From CAZZBK01 sp964652155 (lineage in GTDB: Bacteria > Planctomycetota > Planctomycetia > Pirellulales > PNKZ01): 48,870 bases of DNA. Below the pieces are notes generated by a model, which searched no databases, was not told the DNA's origin, and worked only from the letters and a program-made list of their open reading frames with translations. The position numbers and the translations under genes were made by a program. The stretch covers positions 1 to 48,870 of the forward strand of contig CAZZBK010000022.1 of NCBI GenBank assembly GCA_964652155.1. The letters run 5' to 3'. Shown here piece by piece: positions 1 through 9,725 of the stretch. The first letter of the stretch is position 1; each line of letters begins with the position of its first letter.

Positions 1-1
1 A

Positions 2-679
2 AAAACCCAGGCCGCGTTGCTCGAGGCGATGCAGTAACACCATGTCACGGTGGGTGGCCAGCGGCATCGGCTCTCCGAGCCGTTCTTCGTGCTTGCCACG
101 CAGAACCCCATCGAGCAGGAAGGGACCTACCCGCTGCCCGAGGCGCAGCTCGACCGCTTCATGTTCAACACTTACGTCGACTACCCGAGCGAGTCCGAGG
201 AGTTGGAGATCATCAAGCGCACCACGGCCGACGCCATGCCCCGGGTCACGGCCTCGCTCGATGGCGACCAGATTCTGTCGTTGCAGCACATCGTGCGCCG
301 CGTGCCGATTGCCGATCATGTGGCCCGCTATGCGTTGCAGCTCACGCGGCTCACGCGCCGCGAGAAAGGGGACGTGCCCGACTTCATCACCGACTACGTG
401 AGTTGGGGCGCGGGCCCACGGGCGAGCCAGTACCTGGTGCTGGGCGCCAAGGCCCGAGCCGTGTTGCACGGCCGCTACTATGTCAGTTGCGAGGACATTC
501 GCGCGGTGGCCGCGCCGGTGCTCCGGCATCGCATCATGACCAACTTTAATGCCGAGGCCGAGGGCATCAAGCCCGACCATATCATTCAACGGCTCATCGA
601 CGTGATCGAGCCCCTGACCGACGAGGACGCCGCTCTTGGAAAGTTACCAGAAGTTTTTAGACCCGCGGACGCTGGCTAG
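2..679 (+). CDS. MoxR-family AAA+ ATPase, 5' end outside window, in-frame TAA at 35-37
   Basis: This is the C-terminal two thirds of a MoxR ATPase, a family of chaperone-like AAA+ proteins that act with von Willebrand proteins. The frame opens at base 2 with the conserved KTQAALLEAMQ segment. It shows the sensor-1 stretch LATQNPIEQEG, the arginine-finger region AQLDRFMF and the sensor-2 motif SWGAGPRAS. Walker A would lie upstream of the window. At 35-37 the codon after EAMQ, where the family normally has Glu, reads TAA; a single G-to-T change from GAA would explain it. Reading continues in the same frame to TAG at 677-679. A GTG at 50 could restart translation but would give a product without Walker motifs and has no clear ribosome binding site. 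The gene overlaps the next by 44 bp. Either a sequencing error or a real nonsense mutation. Confidence 0.85.
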
Positions 680-1538
680 TCTGCACGGTCTAGAGCTGCG
701 GGCCCGCACGATCGTCGACGGCTATGTCGCCGGCGTCCATCGCAGTCCGTACCACGGTTTCTCGATCGAGTTTGCCGAGCACCGCGAGTACGTGAGCGGC
801 GACGACCTGCGGTACGTCGACTGGAAAGTCTTCGGCAAGACCGACAAGTTTTACCTCAAGCAGTACGAGGAAGAGACGAACCTCGTCAGCTACTTGCTGC
901 TCGACACGAGCGAGAGCATGCGCTATCGCAGCGACGCCGCGGCGCTCTCGAAGCTCGAGTATGCCCAGTGCGCGGCCGCCGCCTTGGCGTTCCTCGTCTT
1001 GCAGCAGCAGGACAGCATCGGGCTGGCCACGTTCGATCGCGAACTCCGTGCTCTCGTGCGGGCCAGTAGTTCGCCATCGCACCTCAAGCAACTGCTGCAC
1101 GTGATGCAAGAAACGGTCCCCGAGCGCAAAACGGCCACCGGCCCGATCTTTCATGACCTCGCCGAGCGTTTCAAGAAGCGCGGCGTCGTGATCGTGTTCA
1201 GTGATTTGTTCGACGATGTGGCCAGCATGCTCGCGGGGCTGAAGCACTTTCGCCATCGGCGTCACGAGGTGATCGTGTTCCACGTGCTCGACCCGGCCGA
1301 GCTGGACTTCCCGTTCAAGCAGATGACCATGTTTCAGGGGCTCGAAGGCTTCGCCGACGTGCTCGCCGATCCGCGAGCGCTGCGTCAGGCGTACCTGCAA
1401 GAGTTTCAGGCGTTCACCAAGGCCGTGCGACAAGGGTGCCGCGCCCAACGCATCGATTATGTTGAGATGCGCACCGATCAGTCACTCGATCTGGTGCTGA
1501 ACACGTACCTCGCGCGGCGCATGAATCGGGTGAAATAA
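636..1538 (+). CDS. DUF58 domain protein
   Basis: A 300-residue protein of the DUF58 family, the usual partner of MoxR ATPases; it has a von Willebrand A-like fold and its molecular role is unsettled. Visible features are the DUF58 signature around residues 45-65 (REYVSGDDLRYVDWKVF), followed by a MIDAS-like LDTSESM near residue 90. No membrane segment is evident, so it is probably cytosolic. The start is TTG at 636, inside the end of the MoxR gene; a purine-rich GAGGA about 10 bp upstream supports it and there is no ATG nearby. The next gene begins 4 bp after the stop, so the two are likely co-transcribed and translationally coupled. The family call is secure; the exact start is less so. Confidence 0.9.
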   Translation: MESYQKFLDPRTLASLHGLELRARTIVDGYVAGVHRSPYHGFSIEFAEHREYVSGDDLRYVDWKVFGKTDKFYLKQYEEETNLVSYLLLDTSESMRYRSDAAALSKLEYAQCAAAALAFLVLQQQDSIGLATFDRELRALVRASSSPSHLKQLLHVMQETVPERKTATGPIFHDLAERFKKRGVVIVFSDLFDDVASMLAGLKHFRHRRHEVIVFHVLDPAELDFPFKQMTMFQGLEGFADVLADPRALRQAYLQEFQAFTKAVRQGCRAQRIDYVEMRTDQSLDLVLNTYLARRMNRVK

Positions 1539-1542
1539 CGGA

Positions 1543-3744
1543 ATGTTTCTCAGTGTCTTAACGCCGATCGCCTTTGTGAGCCACCCACTGATGCTGGGCT
1601 GGGGCGCCGCCATCATGGCCCCGCTCATCATCCACCTGCTCAGCAAACGCAAGTACCGCGAGATGCAATGGGCCGCCATGCAATATCTGCTCGCGGCCAT
1701 GCGCAAGAACAGCCGCCGCATCTTGCTCGAACAGTGGATTCTGCTCGCCGTTCGCATGCTCATCGTCGCCCTGGTCGTGCTGGCGCTGGCCGAGCCCGGC
1801 TGTCAGCAAGCCGCGCTGCGCCTGCGTAGCGGCGATCGAGCCCATAAGATGATCGTCATCGACGGCTCGTACTCGATGGCCTATCAACCCAGCGATAAAA
1901 GCCGCTTCGACCAAGCGAAGCAGCTTGCCGAACGCATCGTTCGCGAGAGCGTGCAAGGGGATGGCTTTACACTCGTGCTGCTCGGCTCGCCGCCGCGGGT
2001 TGTCGTGGGGACCCCGGCCTTCGAGCCGCTCGACTTCCGTGCCGAGATCGAGAATCTCCGCTTGCCGCACGGTGGCGCCGATCTGGTCGCCACGCTTGCC
2101 AAGGTCGAAGAGGTGCTGCAAGCTGCTCGCCTCGAACAACCGCGTCTCGTCCGCGAAGAGGTCTACATCCTCAGCGACCTCGGACGCAACACCTGGACCG
2201 TCGATCTCGCGCAGCCGTCGGGACAAGCCTTCCTCGATCGGGCCAAGCGCCTGTCGCAGCAAGCCTCGCTCGCCGTGATCGACCTCGGCCAGGACGATAC
2301 CGAAAACGGGGCCATTACCCGCGTGGCGACCGTCGATCCGTTCACGACCACCGCCCGCGACGTGACCATCGAGGCCGATGTGCGCAACTTTGGCCGACAA
2401 GCCAAGCCCCGCCAACTTGTCGAGCTGTTCGTCGACAACCGCCGCGTGGGCGAAGATCACGTCGATCTCGATCCCGGTGGGCAAGCCACCGCGCTGTTCG
2501 AGTATCGCTTCGACACACCCGGTGACCGCGTGGTCGAGGTCCGGCTGGCCAACGACCTGCTCACGATCGACAACCACCGCTGGCTCAGCGTGGGCGTCAA
2601 GGAACAGCTTCGCGTGCTGTGCGTCAACGGGCAACCCGCCTCGGCCGCACGACGCTCGGGGACCGAGTACTTGGCTCTCGCGCTCTCGCCCTCGAGCGAT
2701 CAGAACGACCGCTCGATCGTGCGTGTCGACGTGGTGTTGGAAAGCGCCCTGGTTGAGAGCGACCTGTCGGCCTACGACGCCGTGTTTTTGGTCAACGTCG
2801 CGCAGTTCACACAGACCGAAGGGGGCGTGTTAGCGTCGTACCTCAAGCGCGGCGGCGGGCTCGTCGTCTTTCTCGGCGATCAGGTGCAAAGCGAGAGTTA
2901 CAATCGCGTGCTGGGCAACCAAGCCATGAGTGGCGAGCAGTTGTTACCCGTCACCCTCGGAGCGGTCGCGGCCGCCGGACAGTATCAGTTCAACCCGCTC
3001 GAATATCGCCATCCGATCGTCGAGCCGTTCCGCAATCAGGAGCAGGCCGGCCTCATCACCACCCCGATCCAACGCTACGTGCAGCTCGACACGACCGGAC
3101 ATGACCACGCGCAGGTCGTGTTGGCGTTCGACTCGGGCGAGAGTGCCCTGGTCGAGGCACCGGTCCACCGTGGCCGGGTCATTGTCTGTGCCACGTCGGC
3201 CGACACAAGTTGGACCGCCATGCCGGTCTGGCCCAGCTATGTGCCCATCGTGCAAGAAATGCTGGCCTGGGTCGTACGCGGTCAGGCCCAAGATCACAAC
3301 GTGCTCGTTGGCGCTCCGCTGGGTAGCAACAGCCGCGAACTCGTCAACCAAAGCACGGTCGTCATTCGCACCCCGCACGACGAGTCGTCGACCGTGCGTG
3401 TCGCTTCCGGCAATGATGACAGCGGCTGGTCGTTTGCCGATACGCTCACCAGCGGCGTGTATCAGGCGAGCTACTCGTCTCCAACGACCCGCGTGGACTC
3501 GTTTGCCGTGAACGTCGACACGAGCGAGAGCGACTTGTCGCGGATCGAGGCCGACGAGCTGAAGCAGCACGTTTGGCCCGGAGTGAACTATTTGCTGCGA
3601 ACCGATTGGCAGGACTTGGCGAGCAATGAGGACGAGACGCTGTTGCGTCGCCGCACGTTCCACGAGTGGTTGCTCGCCACAGCCGTCGCGCTCTTGTTGT
3701 GCGAGTCGTTATTGGCCTCGTACTGGGGGCGACGCTCGTCATGA
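1543..3744 (+). CDS. BatA-type membrane protein with VWA domain
   Basis: A 733-residue membrane protein. The N-terminus has the BatA/aerotolerance layout: a hydrophobic segment (about residues 15-35), the motif PLIIHLLSKRKYREMQW, then a second hydrophobic helix (about 65-85). A von Willebrand A domain follows, with the MIDAS motif DGSYSM near residue 107. A CARDB-like beta region comes next (around 265-345), then a stretch resembling a class I glutamine-amidotransferase fold, and a C-terminal helix (WLLATAVALLLCESLLASYW). The N- and C-terminal helices would hold a large extracytoplasmic domain. In known MoxR systems such VWA proteins bind partner proteins in the envelope. The stop codon overlaps the next start as ATGA, showing translational coupling. 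Substrate unknown. Confidence 0.88.
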   Translation: MFLSVLTPIAFVSHPLMLGWGAAIMAPLIIHLLSKRKYREMQWAAMQYLLAAMRKNSRRILLEQWILLAVRMLIVALVVLALAEPGCQQAALRLRSGDRAHKMIVIDGSYSMAYQPSDKSRFDQAKQLAERIVRESVQGDGFTLVLLGSPPRVVVGTPAFEPLDFRAEIENLRLPHGGADLVATLAKVEEVLQAARLEQPRLVREEVYILSDLGRNTWTVDLAQPSGQAFLDRAKRLSQQASLAVIDLGQDDTENGAITRVATVDPFTTTARDVTIEADVRNFGRQAKPRQLVELFVDNRRVGEDHVDLDPGGQATALFEYRFDTPGDRVVEVRLANDLLTIDNHRWLSVGVKEQLRVLCVNGQPASAARRSGTEYLALALSPSSDQNDRSIVRVDVVLESALVESDLSAYDAVFLVNVAQFTQTEGGVLASYLKRGGGLVVFLGDQVQSESYNRVLGNQAMSGEQLLPVTLGAVAAAGQYQFNPLEYRHPIVEPFRNQEQAGLITTPIQRYVQLDTTGHDHAQVVLAFDSGESALVEAPVHRGRVIVCATSADTSWTAMPVWPSYVPIVQEMLAWVVRGQAQDHNVLVGAPLGSNSRELVNQSTVVIRTPHDESSTVRVASGNDDSGWSFADTLTSGVYQASYSSPTTRVDSFAVNVDTSESDLSRIEADELKQHVWPGVNYLLRTDWQDLASNEDETLLRRRTFHEWLLATAVALLLCESLLASYWGRRSS

Positions 3745-6116
3745 ACACCACGATCGAGTGGCTCAGATCGTTGTTGGAGTGGTGGTATCCATCGCCGGAA
3801 AACGCCTCGGGCGAGGGCACGGTCTGGTCGCTGCGACACGCCTGGCCGTTGGCCCCGTGGCAGACGCTGCTCTTGGGCGTGGCGGTCGTCGCGCTGGTCG
3901 TGATCGCTCATCAGCGCGAAGGGGCCGGCGTGCGGCGACTCGCCCGCGTGGGGCTCGTTACGCTACGATTGCTCGTGATTGGCATCGTGCTTTTCATGCT
4001 CGCTCAGTTCATCTTGCCGCGCGAGCGAACCGGTCTGCCGCACGTCGTCGTGCTTGTCGACGACTCGGCCAGCATGGGCATTGCCGACCACTACGACGAG
4101 AGCGAGCTGAAGTCGACGATCGCCGAGTTGCTCCGCGCCGCGCAACTGAGCGACCAGCGCCGCCTCACTCTGGCCAAGGGCGTCTTGCTCGCCGACAACG
4201 CGACGCTGCTGCACACGATCCAGAACCGCTACAAACTCAAGCTGTACTACCTGAGCGATGCAGCTCGAGTGCAGTCGGGCGATGTCTCCACGCTCTCCGA
4301 TAACCTGCGGCAGCTTGAGCCGCTCGGCGAAGACTCGCGGCTCGGCCTGGGCATTCGTAGCGTGCTCAACGATCTGCGCGGAGCGCCTCCCGCGGCGATT
4401 ATATTGCTCAGCGACGGCATTACGACCGACGGCGAGACGCTCGCCGACGCCACCACGCTCGCTCGACGCAAAGGGGTGCCGCTGTTCACCGTGGCCATCG
4501 GCTCACGCACTCCGCTGCGCGATTTGGAGCTGAGCGACCTGTTGGTCGACGAGGTCGTGTTCGTCGACGACCTCATCAATTTCGAGGCCAAGCTGACCGG
4601 TGCCGGCTACGAAGGGCGCAGCGTTAACGTGACCCTGAAAGATAAAGGGAGCGGCGAGACCCTGGCGCGGCGGGCGTTTACGGTCGGCGCCGACAACAAG
4701 CCGCAAAAGATCTCGGTCCCTTATCGGCCCAGCAAAGTCGGCGACTTCGAGTACCTTCTTGAGGTCGAGGCCGACGCGCAAGAAGTGCAGGCCGACAACA
4801 ACACACAGGGGCGGAGCGTTAGCGTTCGCAAGGAGCAAATCCGCACGTTGCTCGTGCAGTCGTATCCGAATTACGAGTTCCGCTACCTCAAGCACATGCT
4901 GCAACGTGACTCGACGATCTCACTGCGCACCGTGCTGCAAGAGGCCGACGGCGATTACACCTCGACCGACGCGACCGCGCTGCCGGTGTTTCCCGTGCGA
5001 CGAGAAGAACTCTTCGAGTACGACGTGATTCTGTTTGGCGATGTTGATCCGTCATTCTTGAGTGCGTCGATGCTGCAAAATCTGGCTGCCTTCGTGACAC
5101 AAAAAGGGGGCGGTGTCGTGTTCTTGGCCGGTCCCTTGTTCAACCCGTTGGGTTATCGCGACACGCCGCTGGCCACGCTCTTGCCGATCGATTTTGCAGG
5201 TGTGGGGGGCGTGGCACATGCCGACACGGCGCAAGGGTATCAGGTGCGTCCCACCGAGCTTGGGCAGGCTTTGCCGGCCTTTCAACTTGGCGATTCGCCG
5301 CAAGAAAGCCTGACGATCTGGGGCAAGTTGCCGCCACTCTACTGGCTGTTCGAGACACCTCAACTCAAGCCCGCCGCGCGCGTGCTCGCCGAGCGGCAAG
5401 CGGTCGACGGTCGTGCGTTGCCCATCATCTCGATGCAGTACGTGGGGGCGGGCAAGACCATCTTTCACGCCACCGACGACACCTGGCGCTGGCGATTCCG
5501 CATCGGCGATGCGTACTTCGCCCGCTATTGGGTGCAGACGATTCGGTATCTCGCGCGGGGCAAATTGCTGGGCAAGGATCGCACGGCCGAGCTGAGCGCC
5601 GATCGGCGCGAGTATCGCCGCGGCGAGTCGGTCCGCCTGCGATTGCGATTCATCGACGATCGTGTCGCTCCCGCCGAGGATGACGCGGTGGTCGTGACCG
5701 TCGAACAAGAAGGGCAACCCCATCGCCGAGTCACGCTGCGGCGACAAAACGGCAATCGGGGCATCTTCGAGGGGCTGCTCTCGCGGCCGCTTGAAGGACG
5801 CTACCACGCCTGGGTCAGCGCTCCCACGCTCGAAGGGGCGGCGGCCGCCGATTTTCGCGTCGTGGCTCCGCCCGGCGAATTCGAACGCGTGCAGACCGAG
5901 ATCGTCGAGATGCAGCGTGCCGCCGAGCTGACCAAGGGGCACTTCTACACGCTGGCCAACGTGCAGCAGTTGGTCAACGACCTGCCGCGCGGACATCAAG
6001 TGCCGATCGAGTCGCTCGAACCGATCGTGCTGTGGAATCAGCCACTTGTGTTGGCGATATTTTTGGCGCTACTGATCGGCGAGTGGATTTTGCGTAAACT
6101 GGTTGGGCTCCTCTAG
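3741..6116 (+). CDS. Membrane-anchored VWA domain protein
   Basis: A 791-residue protein, started here at ATG 3741 because it overlaps the previous stop as ATGA; an in-frame GTG 25 codons upstream is less likely. Two N-terminal hydrophobic segments (about residues 35-55 and 70-90) precede a VWA domain with MIDAS motif DDSASM and the later VWA loop LLSDGITTDG. A glutamine-amidotransferase-like region follows around residues 420-520 (KGGGVVFLAGP), then a beta-rich region, and a final hydrophobic helix PLVLAIFLALLIGEWIL before the C-terminus. The layout mirrors the preceding gene, so the two VWA proteins probably arose as paralogues and work together in the envelope. Function is inferred from family and operon only. 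Confidence 0.87.
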   Translation: MNTTIEWLRSLLEWWYPSPENASGEGTVWSLRHAWPLAPWQTLLLGVAVVALVVIAHQREGAGVRRLARVGLVTLRLLVIGIVLFMLAQFILPRERTGLPHVVVLVDDSASMGIADHYDESELKSTIAELLRAAQLSDQRRLTLAKGVLLADNATLLHTIQNRYKLKLYYLSDAARVQSGDVSTLSDNLRQLEPLGEDSRLGLGIRSVLNDLRGAPPAAIILLSDGITTDGETLADATTLARRKGVPLFTVAIGSRTPLRDLELSDLLVDEVVFVDDLINFEAKLTGAGYEGRSVNVTLKDKGSGETLARRAFTVGADNKPQKISVPYRPSKVGDFEYLLEVEADAQEVQADNNTQGRSVSVRKEQIRTLLVQSYPNYEFRYLKHMLQRDSTISLRTVLQEADGDYTSTDATALPVFPVRREELFEYDVILFGDVDPSFLSASMLQNLAAFVTQKGGGVVFLAGPLFNPLGYRDTPLATLLPIDFAGVGGVAHADTAQGYQVRPTELGQALPAFQLGDSPQESLTIWGKLPPLYWLFETPQLKPAARVLAERQAVDGRALPIISMQYVGAGKTIFHATDDTWRWRFRIGDAYFARYWVQTIRYLARGKLLGKDRTAELSADRREYRRGESVRLRLRFIDDRVAPAEDDAVVVTVEQEGQPHRRVTLRRQNGNRGIFEGLLSRPLEGRYHAWVSAPTLEGAAAADFRVVAPPGEFERVQTEIVEMQRAAELTKGHFYTLANVQQLVNDLPRGHQVPIESLEPIVLWNQPLVLAIFLALLIGEWILRKLVGLL

Positions 6117-6137
6117 CGGCGCGACAAAGGTGATCGT

Positions 6138-9100
6138 ATGACCCATAGCGTACTGGCCCGACTCGACTCGTTGCGGCGACGCGCGCGCGGCGTGATTTGG
6201 TTGCACGCGCTGGGTTGGCTGTGCTGCGGTTTGCTCGGCACGATCGCGTCGCTCTCCCTGCTCGACTACCTGCTGCGGATCGACGATCGGGGCATCCGCT
6301 GGATCTGTTCGCTGGGCGTGGTGGGGGTTGGCGCGTGGCTGCTCGCGCGATTTGTGGCTCCGGCGCTCATGGCCCGATTCGACGATTTATATCTCGCGCA
6401 GCGCATCGAGCGGCGCTACCCTCAATTCGGCGACGCCCTGGCAAGCACGATCGGGTTTTTACGCAGCGGCGAGGAAGACCCCCTGGCCGGCAGCGCCGAA
6501 CTGCGCCGCAATGTGATCTCGACGACCAGCGTTGTGCTTGAGAATATCGACATCGCGCAGGTGGTCGACGCCCGACCGCTCAAGCGGGTCGGCAGCGCCT
6601 TGCTGGTCGTGCTCTTGTGTGCCGGCGGACTCTTTTTGGCCGACCGCGATTCGGCCTCTCTGGCACTCACCCGATTGGCTGCGCCCTGGGGCTCGGACGA
6701 GTGGCCGCGACAGACGCACCTCGTGATCGACGAGCCCAAGAGCCGCATCGCGCTTGGGCAGCGGTTCGAGGTCGAGGTCCGCGACCTCACGGGGCGTGCG
6801 TTGCCTGACGACATGCGATTTCAGTTTCGTTACCTGGGAGAGAACGAGCCGTTGCACACCGAGGCGATGCGCCACATGGGCGAGGTGGTCATGGCGGGCG
6901 TCGACAACGTGACACGCCCGTTCCAGTACCGGGCCGAGGGGGGTGACGATCGCACGATGCCCTGGCATGACCTGGAGGTGATCGAGCCACCGGCGGTCCG
7001 TGAGCTGTCGCTCACACTGCACTACAGCGACTACACGTCCTGGAAAGCGGCTGTGAGCGACCCGCACGTTCGCGCCCTGGTGGGGACTCGCATCGCGCTC
7101 GCGGGCAGCTCGACCAAGCCGATCCGCGCGGCGAAAATCGTCGTCGAGCCCGCCGCTGAATACCAAGCCCTGGTCAGCGCCGACGGGTTTGGTTTCTCGC
7201 TCCCCGCCGATGCCGCGACGCCGTGGGTCGTCAAACAGTCGGGCTCCTATCGTGTCATGCTCGAAGACACCGAAGGGTTCGCCAGTCGTCAGGACGTCCG
7301 TTACGATTTGCGGGCCATCGAGGATCGCGCCCCCTCGATCGCGATCGAGGAACCGGCCGCCGACTCGTTCGTGACGGCCGAGGCGATTGTCCCGCTCAAG
7401 CTGCTCGCCAAGGACGATCTGGCATTGCAGAGCGTGACGATCCACTGGACGCGGAGCGACCAAAGCGACCAGCCGGAACAAACCCTCGCTGTGTTTACAG
7501 GACCAAAGCTGATCGCCGGCTCGATTCAAGCTCCCTCGGTGGTGAGTGGCGAGAGCCGCACGATCGAGCATCGCCTGGAACTCTCTGCACTCGGGCTCAA
7601 AAGCGGCGCGGTGCTCACGATGTTTGCCCGAGCCAGCGACTACCGGCCGCAGAGCACGCAGAGCCATGCGCGGCGGTTCACGGTCGTGACGCCTAGCGAA
7701 CTGCAAGAGCGGCTGGCCGAACGGCAACAGTTTGTGCTCAACGAGCTGTCGCGCGTCATCAAGACGGAGCGCGAAGCGCGGCAGCAGGTCGCCAATGTCG
7801 AGATTCAGTTGGGCCAGGTCGGGCAGCTTGCCAAGCGCGACGTCGACCACTTGCAGCAGGCCGAGTTGTTGCAGCGACAAGTCGAGCGCAGTCTGACCAG
7901 CAAGACCGAGGGGCTGCCGGCTCATATTGCGAGTTTGCTCAGCGAGGTGCAAAACAACAAGCTCGAGGCGGGCGAGACGACGCATCGCATGCAGGAACTG
8001 CTCAACGAGTTGCAGGAGCTTGCCAAGGCCGAGTTGCCGCAAATCGCGCGCGACCTCACCGCCGCGCTCAAGGATGTGCAGTCGACGGCCGGCGAGTCCA
8101 AGGCATCGCCCAACGCCGCCAAGAATTTGGCCTCAGCCGGCAAAGAGCAAGACGGGGTCATCGCCAAGCTCGAACAACGCTTGGGCGAATTGAGCCAATG
8201 GGATAACTATCGACGGTTCCATCGCGAACTCGGCCAGTTGCGCCGCGATCAGGAACAAGTGCGACAAGAGACCGCCGAAAAAGGCTCGAAGACGCTCACC
8301 AAGGACCAAAAGGACCTGTCTCCGCAGGAGAACGCCGACCTGAAAAAGCTCGGCACGCGGCAGAGCGATTTGGCGCGGCAGTTCGATAAGATCCAACAGC
8401 GCATGAACGAGATGTCCGAGAAGCTCGCCAACAACGATCAGGTCGCCGCCGACGCTCTTAAGGACGCGCTGCAACAGGCGCAGGAGAAAGCGGTCGGCGG
8501 GCAACTCCGCGAGGCGGGGCGCAACGTCGATCAAAACAAGATCGGCGAGGCCTCGCGACTCCAGCAGCAGGCGCTCAACGAACTCGATCAAATGCTCGAC
8601 ATCCTCTCGAATCGTCGCGAGAACGAGTTGGGACGGTTGGTGAAAAAGCTTCGCGAGGCCGAGCAGCAATTGGACAACCTGCGACAGCAACAGCAGGGGC
8701 TAAAAAAGAAGCTCGAAGAAAATGCCCGCAACCCGGATGAGCAGCAGCGCAAACGCGAGCTGGAACGGCTCACGCGCGAGCAGAAGCAATTGCAGCAAGA
8801 CGCGGAACGCTTCGCCCGGCAGCTCAAGCGTTTGCAGGCCGACCGAGCCGGCCGGAGCGCCGAGCGGGGTGGCGGAAAAATGGCCCAGGCGGGCCAAAAG
8901 GGTGAACAGGGAGACAGCCAAGGGGCGGCTGCCGAAGCCGCCCAGGCCGAGAAGGATCTCGAAGAAGCGGCGCAGCAACTCGCCGAGCAGCGACAGAAAG
9001 CCGAGAGCGATCTGGCCAGCGAGCAGATGGCCCGCTTGGAGGATATGGTCAAAGGCCTGGCCCAGCAACAGGAGAAACTGCTCACCGAGACGAAGCAGTA

Positions 9101-9725
9101 CGACGCGCGGCAGCAAGCCGCCGGGCGACTCTCGCGGGCCGAGTCGTTGAGCGTGCAGGACATGGGTCGTCAGCAGCAGTCGCTGGCCGAGGAGACGATC
9201 GGAACGGGCTCGAAGCTCGCGGCCGAGGTGTTCCAGTTGGCCTTTAAGAGCGCTGCGCGCGACATGACCAATGCTGGCAAGCGGCTGGCCCAGCGTGATG
9301 TGTCGACCGAGACTCAGCGTCACGAGCAGCATGCCCTCGCGCGGCTCAAGCAACTGATCGCCGCCGCGCAGCGCGACAAGCCCGAGGAGGAGGGGAAGGA
9401 CCAAAAGCAATCGCAAGGGGGTGGGGGCGGCTCGGGCGGTGGAGGCGGGCAGGGACAGTCGCTCAACCAGCTCAAGCTGCTCAAACTCATGCAGCAGGAT
9501 TTGAACGACCGAACGCGGAGCATCGAGGAGTCGGCGGCCAAAACCAAATCGCTGACCGGCGAGCAGCAGCAAGAATTCCTCGAACTGAGTCGCGAGCAAG
9601 GGGAGCTGGCCGATTTGCTGTTGAAACTGACGACGCCGAAGCCCAGCGAGAAGCCCGTGGCGGACGATCTGGAGAAACTCTTAAAAGAAGCCGACTCACC
9701 CAAGCCGTCGGAGGTCAAGCCATGA
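6138..9725 (+). CDS. Very long membrane coiled-coil protein (DUF4175-like)
   Basis: A 1195-residue protein. Two or three N-terminal hydrophobic segments (about residues 20-45, 55-75 and 155-170) are followed by a beta-rich region to about residue 520. The rest, roughly residues 520-1100, is almost entirely Gln/Glu/Lys/Arg-rich and looks like long helical coiled coil, with tracts such as LRQQQQGLKKKLEEN. A Gly-rich linker (GGGGGSGGGGG) lies near residue 1100 before a final helical segment. The N-terminal part resembles the DUF4175 family found beside MoxR/BatA operons. It could be an elongated periplasmic scaffold handled by the ATPase and VWA proteins. It starts 21 bp after the previous stop and its own stop overlaps the next gene (ATGA). 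Specific function unknown. Confidence 0.85.
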   Translation: MTHSVLARLDSLRRRARGVIWLHALGWLCCGLLGTIASLSLLDYLLRIDDRGIRWICSLGVVGVGAWLLARFVAPALMARFDDLYLAQRIERRYPQFGDALASTIGFLRSGEEDPLAGSAELRRNVISTTSVVLENIDIAQVVDARPLKRVGSALLVVLLCAGGLFLADRDSASLALTRLAAPWGSDEWPRQTHLVIDEPKSRIALGQRFEVEVRDLTGRALPDDMRFQFRYLGENEPLHTEAMRHMGEVVMAGVDNVTRPFQYRAEGGDDRTMPWHDLEVIEPPAVRELSLTLHYSDYTSWKAAVSDPHVRALVGTRIALAGSSTKPIRAAKIVVEPAAEYQALVSADGFGFSLPADAATPWVVKQSGSYRVMLEDTEGFASRQDVRYDLRAIEDRAPSIAIEEPAADSFVTAEAIVPLKLLAKDDLALQSVTIHWTRSDQSDQPEQTLAVFTGPKLIAGSIQAPSVVSGESRTIEHRLELSALGLKSGAVLTMFARASDYRPQSTQSHARRFTVVTPSELQERLAERQQFVLNELSRVIKTEREARQQVANVEIQLGQVGQLAKRDVDHLQQAELLQRQVERSLTSKTEGLPAHIASLLSEVQNNKLEAGETTHRMQELLNELQELAKAELPQIARDLTAALKDVQSTAGESKASPNAAKNLASAGKEQDGVIAKLEQRLGELSQWDNYRRFHRELGQLRRDQEQVRQETAEKGSKTLTKDQKDLSPQENADLKKLGTRQSDLARQFDKIQQRMNEMSEKLANNDQVAADALKDALQQAQEKAVGGQLREAGRNVDQNKIGEASRLQQQALNELDQMLDILSNRRENELGRLVKKLREAEQQLDNLRQQQQGLKKKLEENARNPDEQQRKRELERLTREQKQLQQDAERFARQLKRLQADRAGRSAERGGGKMAQAGQKGEQGDSQGAAAEAAQAEKDLEEAAQQLAEQRQKAESDLASEQMARLEDMVKGLAQQQEKLLTETKQYDARQQAAGRLSRAESLSVQDMGRQQQSLAEETIGTGSKLAAEVFQLAFKSAARDMTNAGKRLAQRDVSTETQRHEQHALARLKQLIAAAQRDKPEEEGKDQKQSQGGGGGSGGGGGQGQSLNQLKLLKLMQQDLNDRTRSIEESAAKTKSLTGEQQQEFLELSREQGELADLLLKLTTPKPSEKPVADDLEKLLKEADSPKPSEVKP

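Noticed and set aside
6459..8042. Long antisense frame of 527 codons opposite the coiled-coil gene
   Set aside because: It is a mirror of GC-rich codon use in the + strand gene, has no family motifs and lies fully within a strong coding region.
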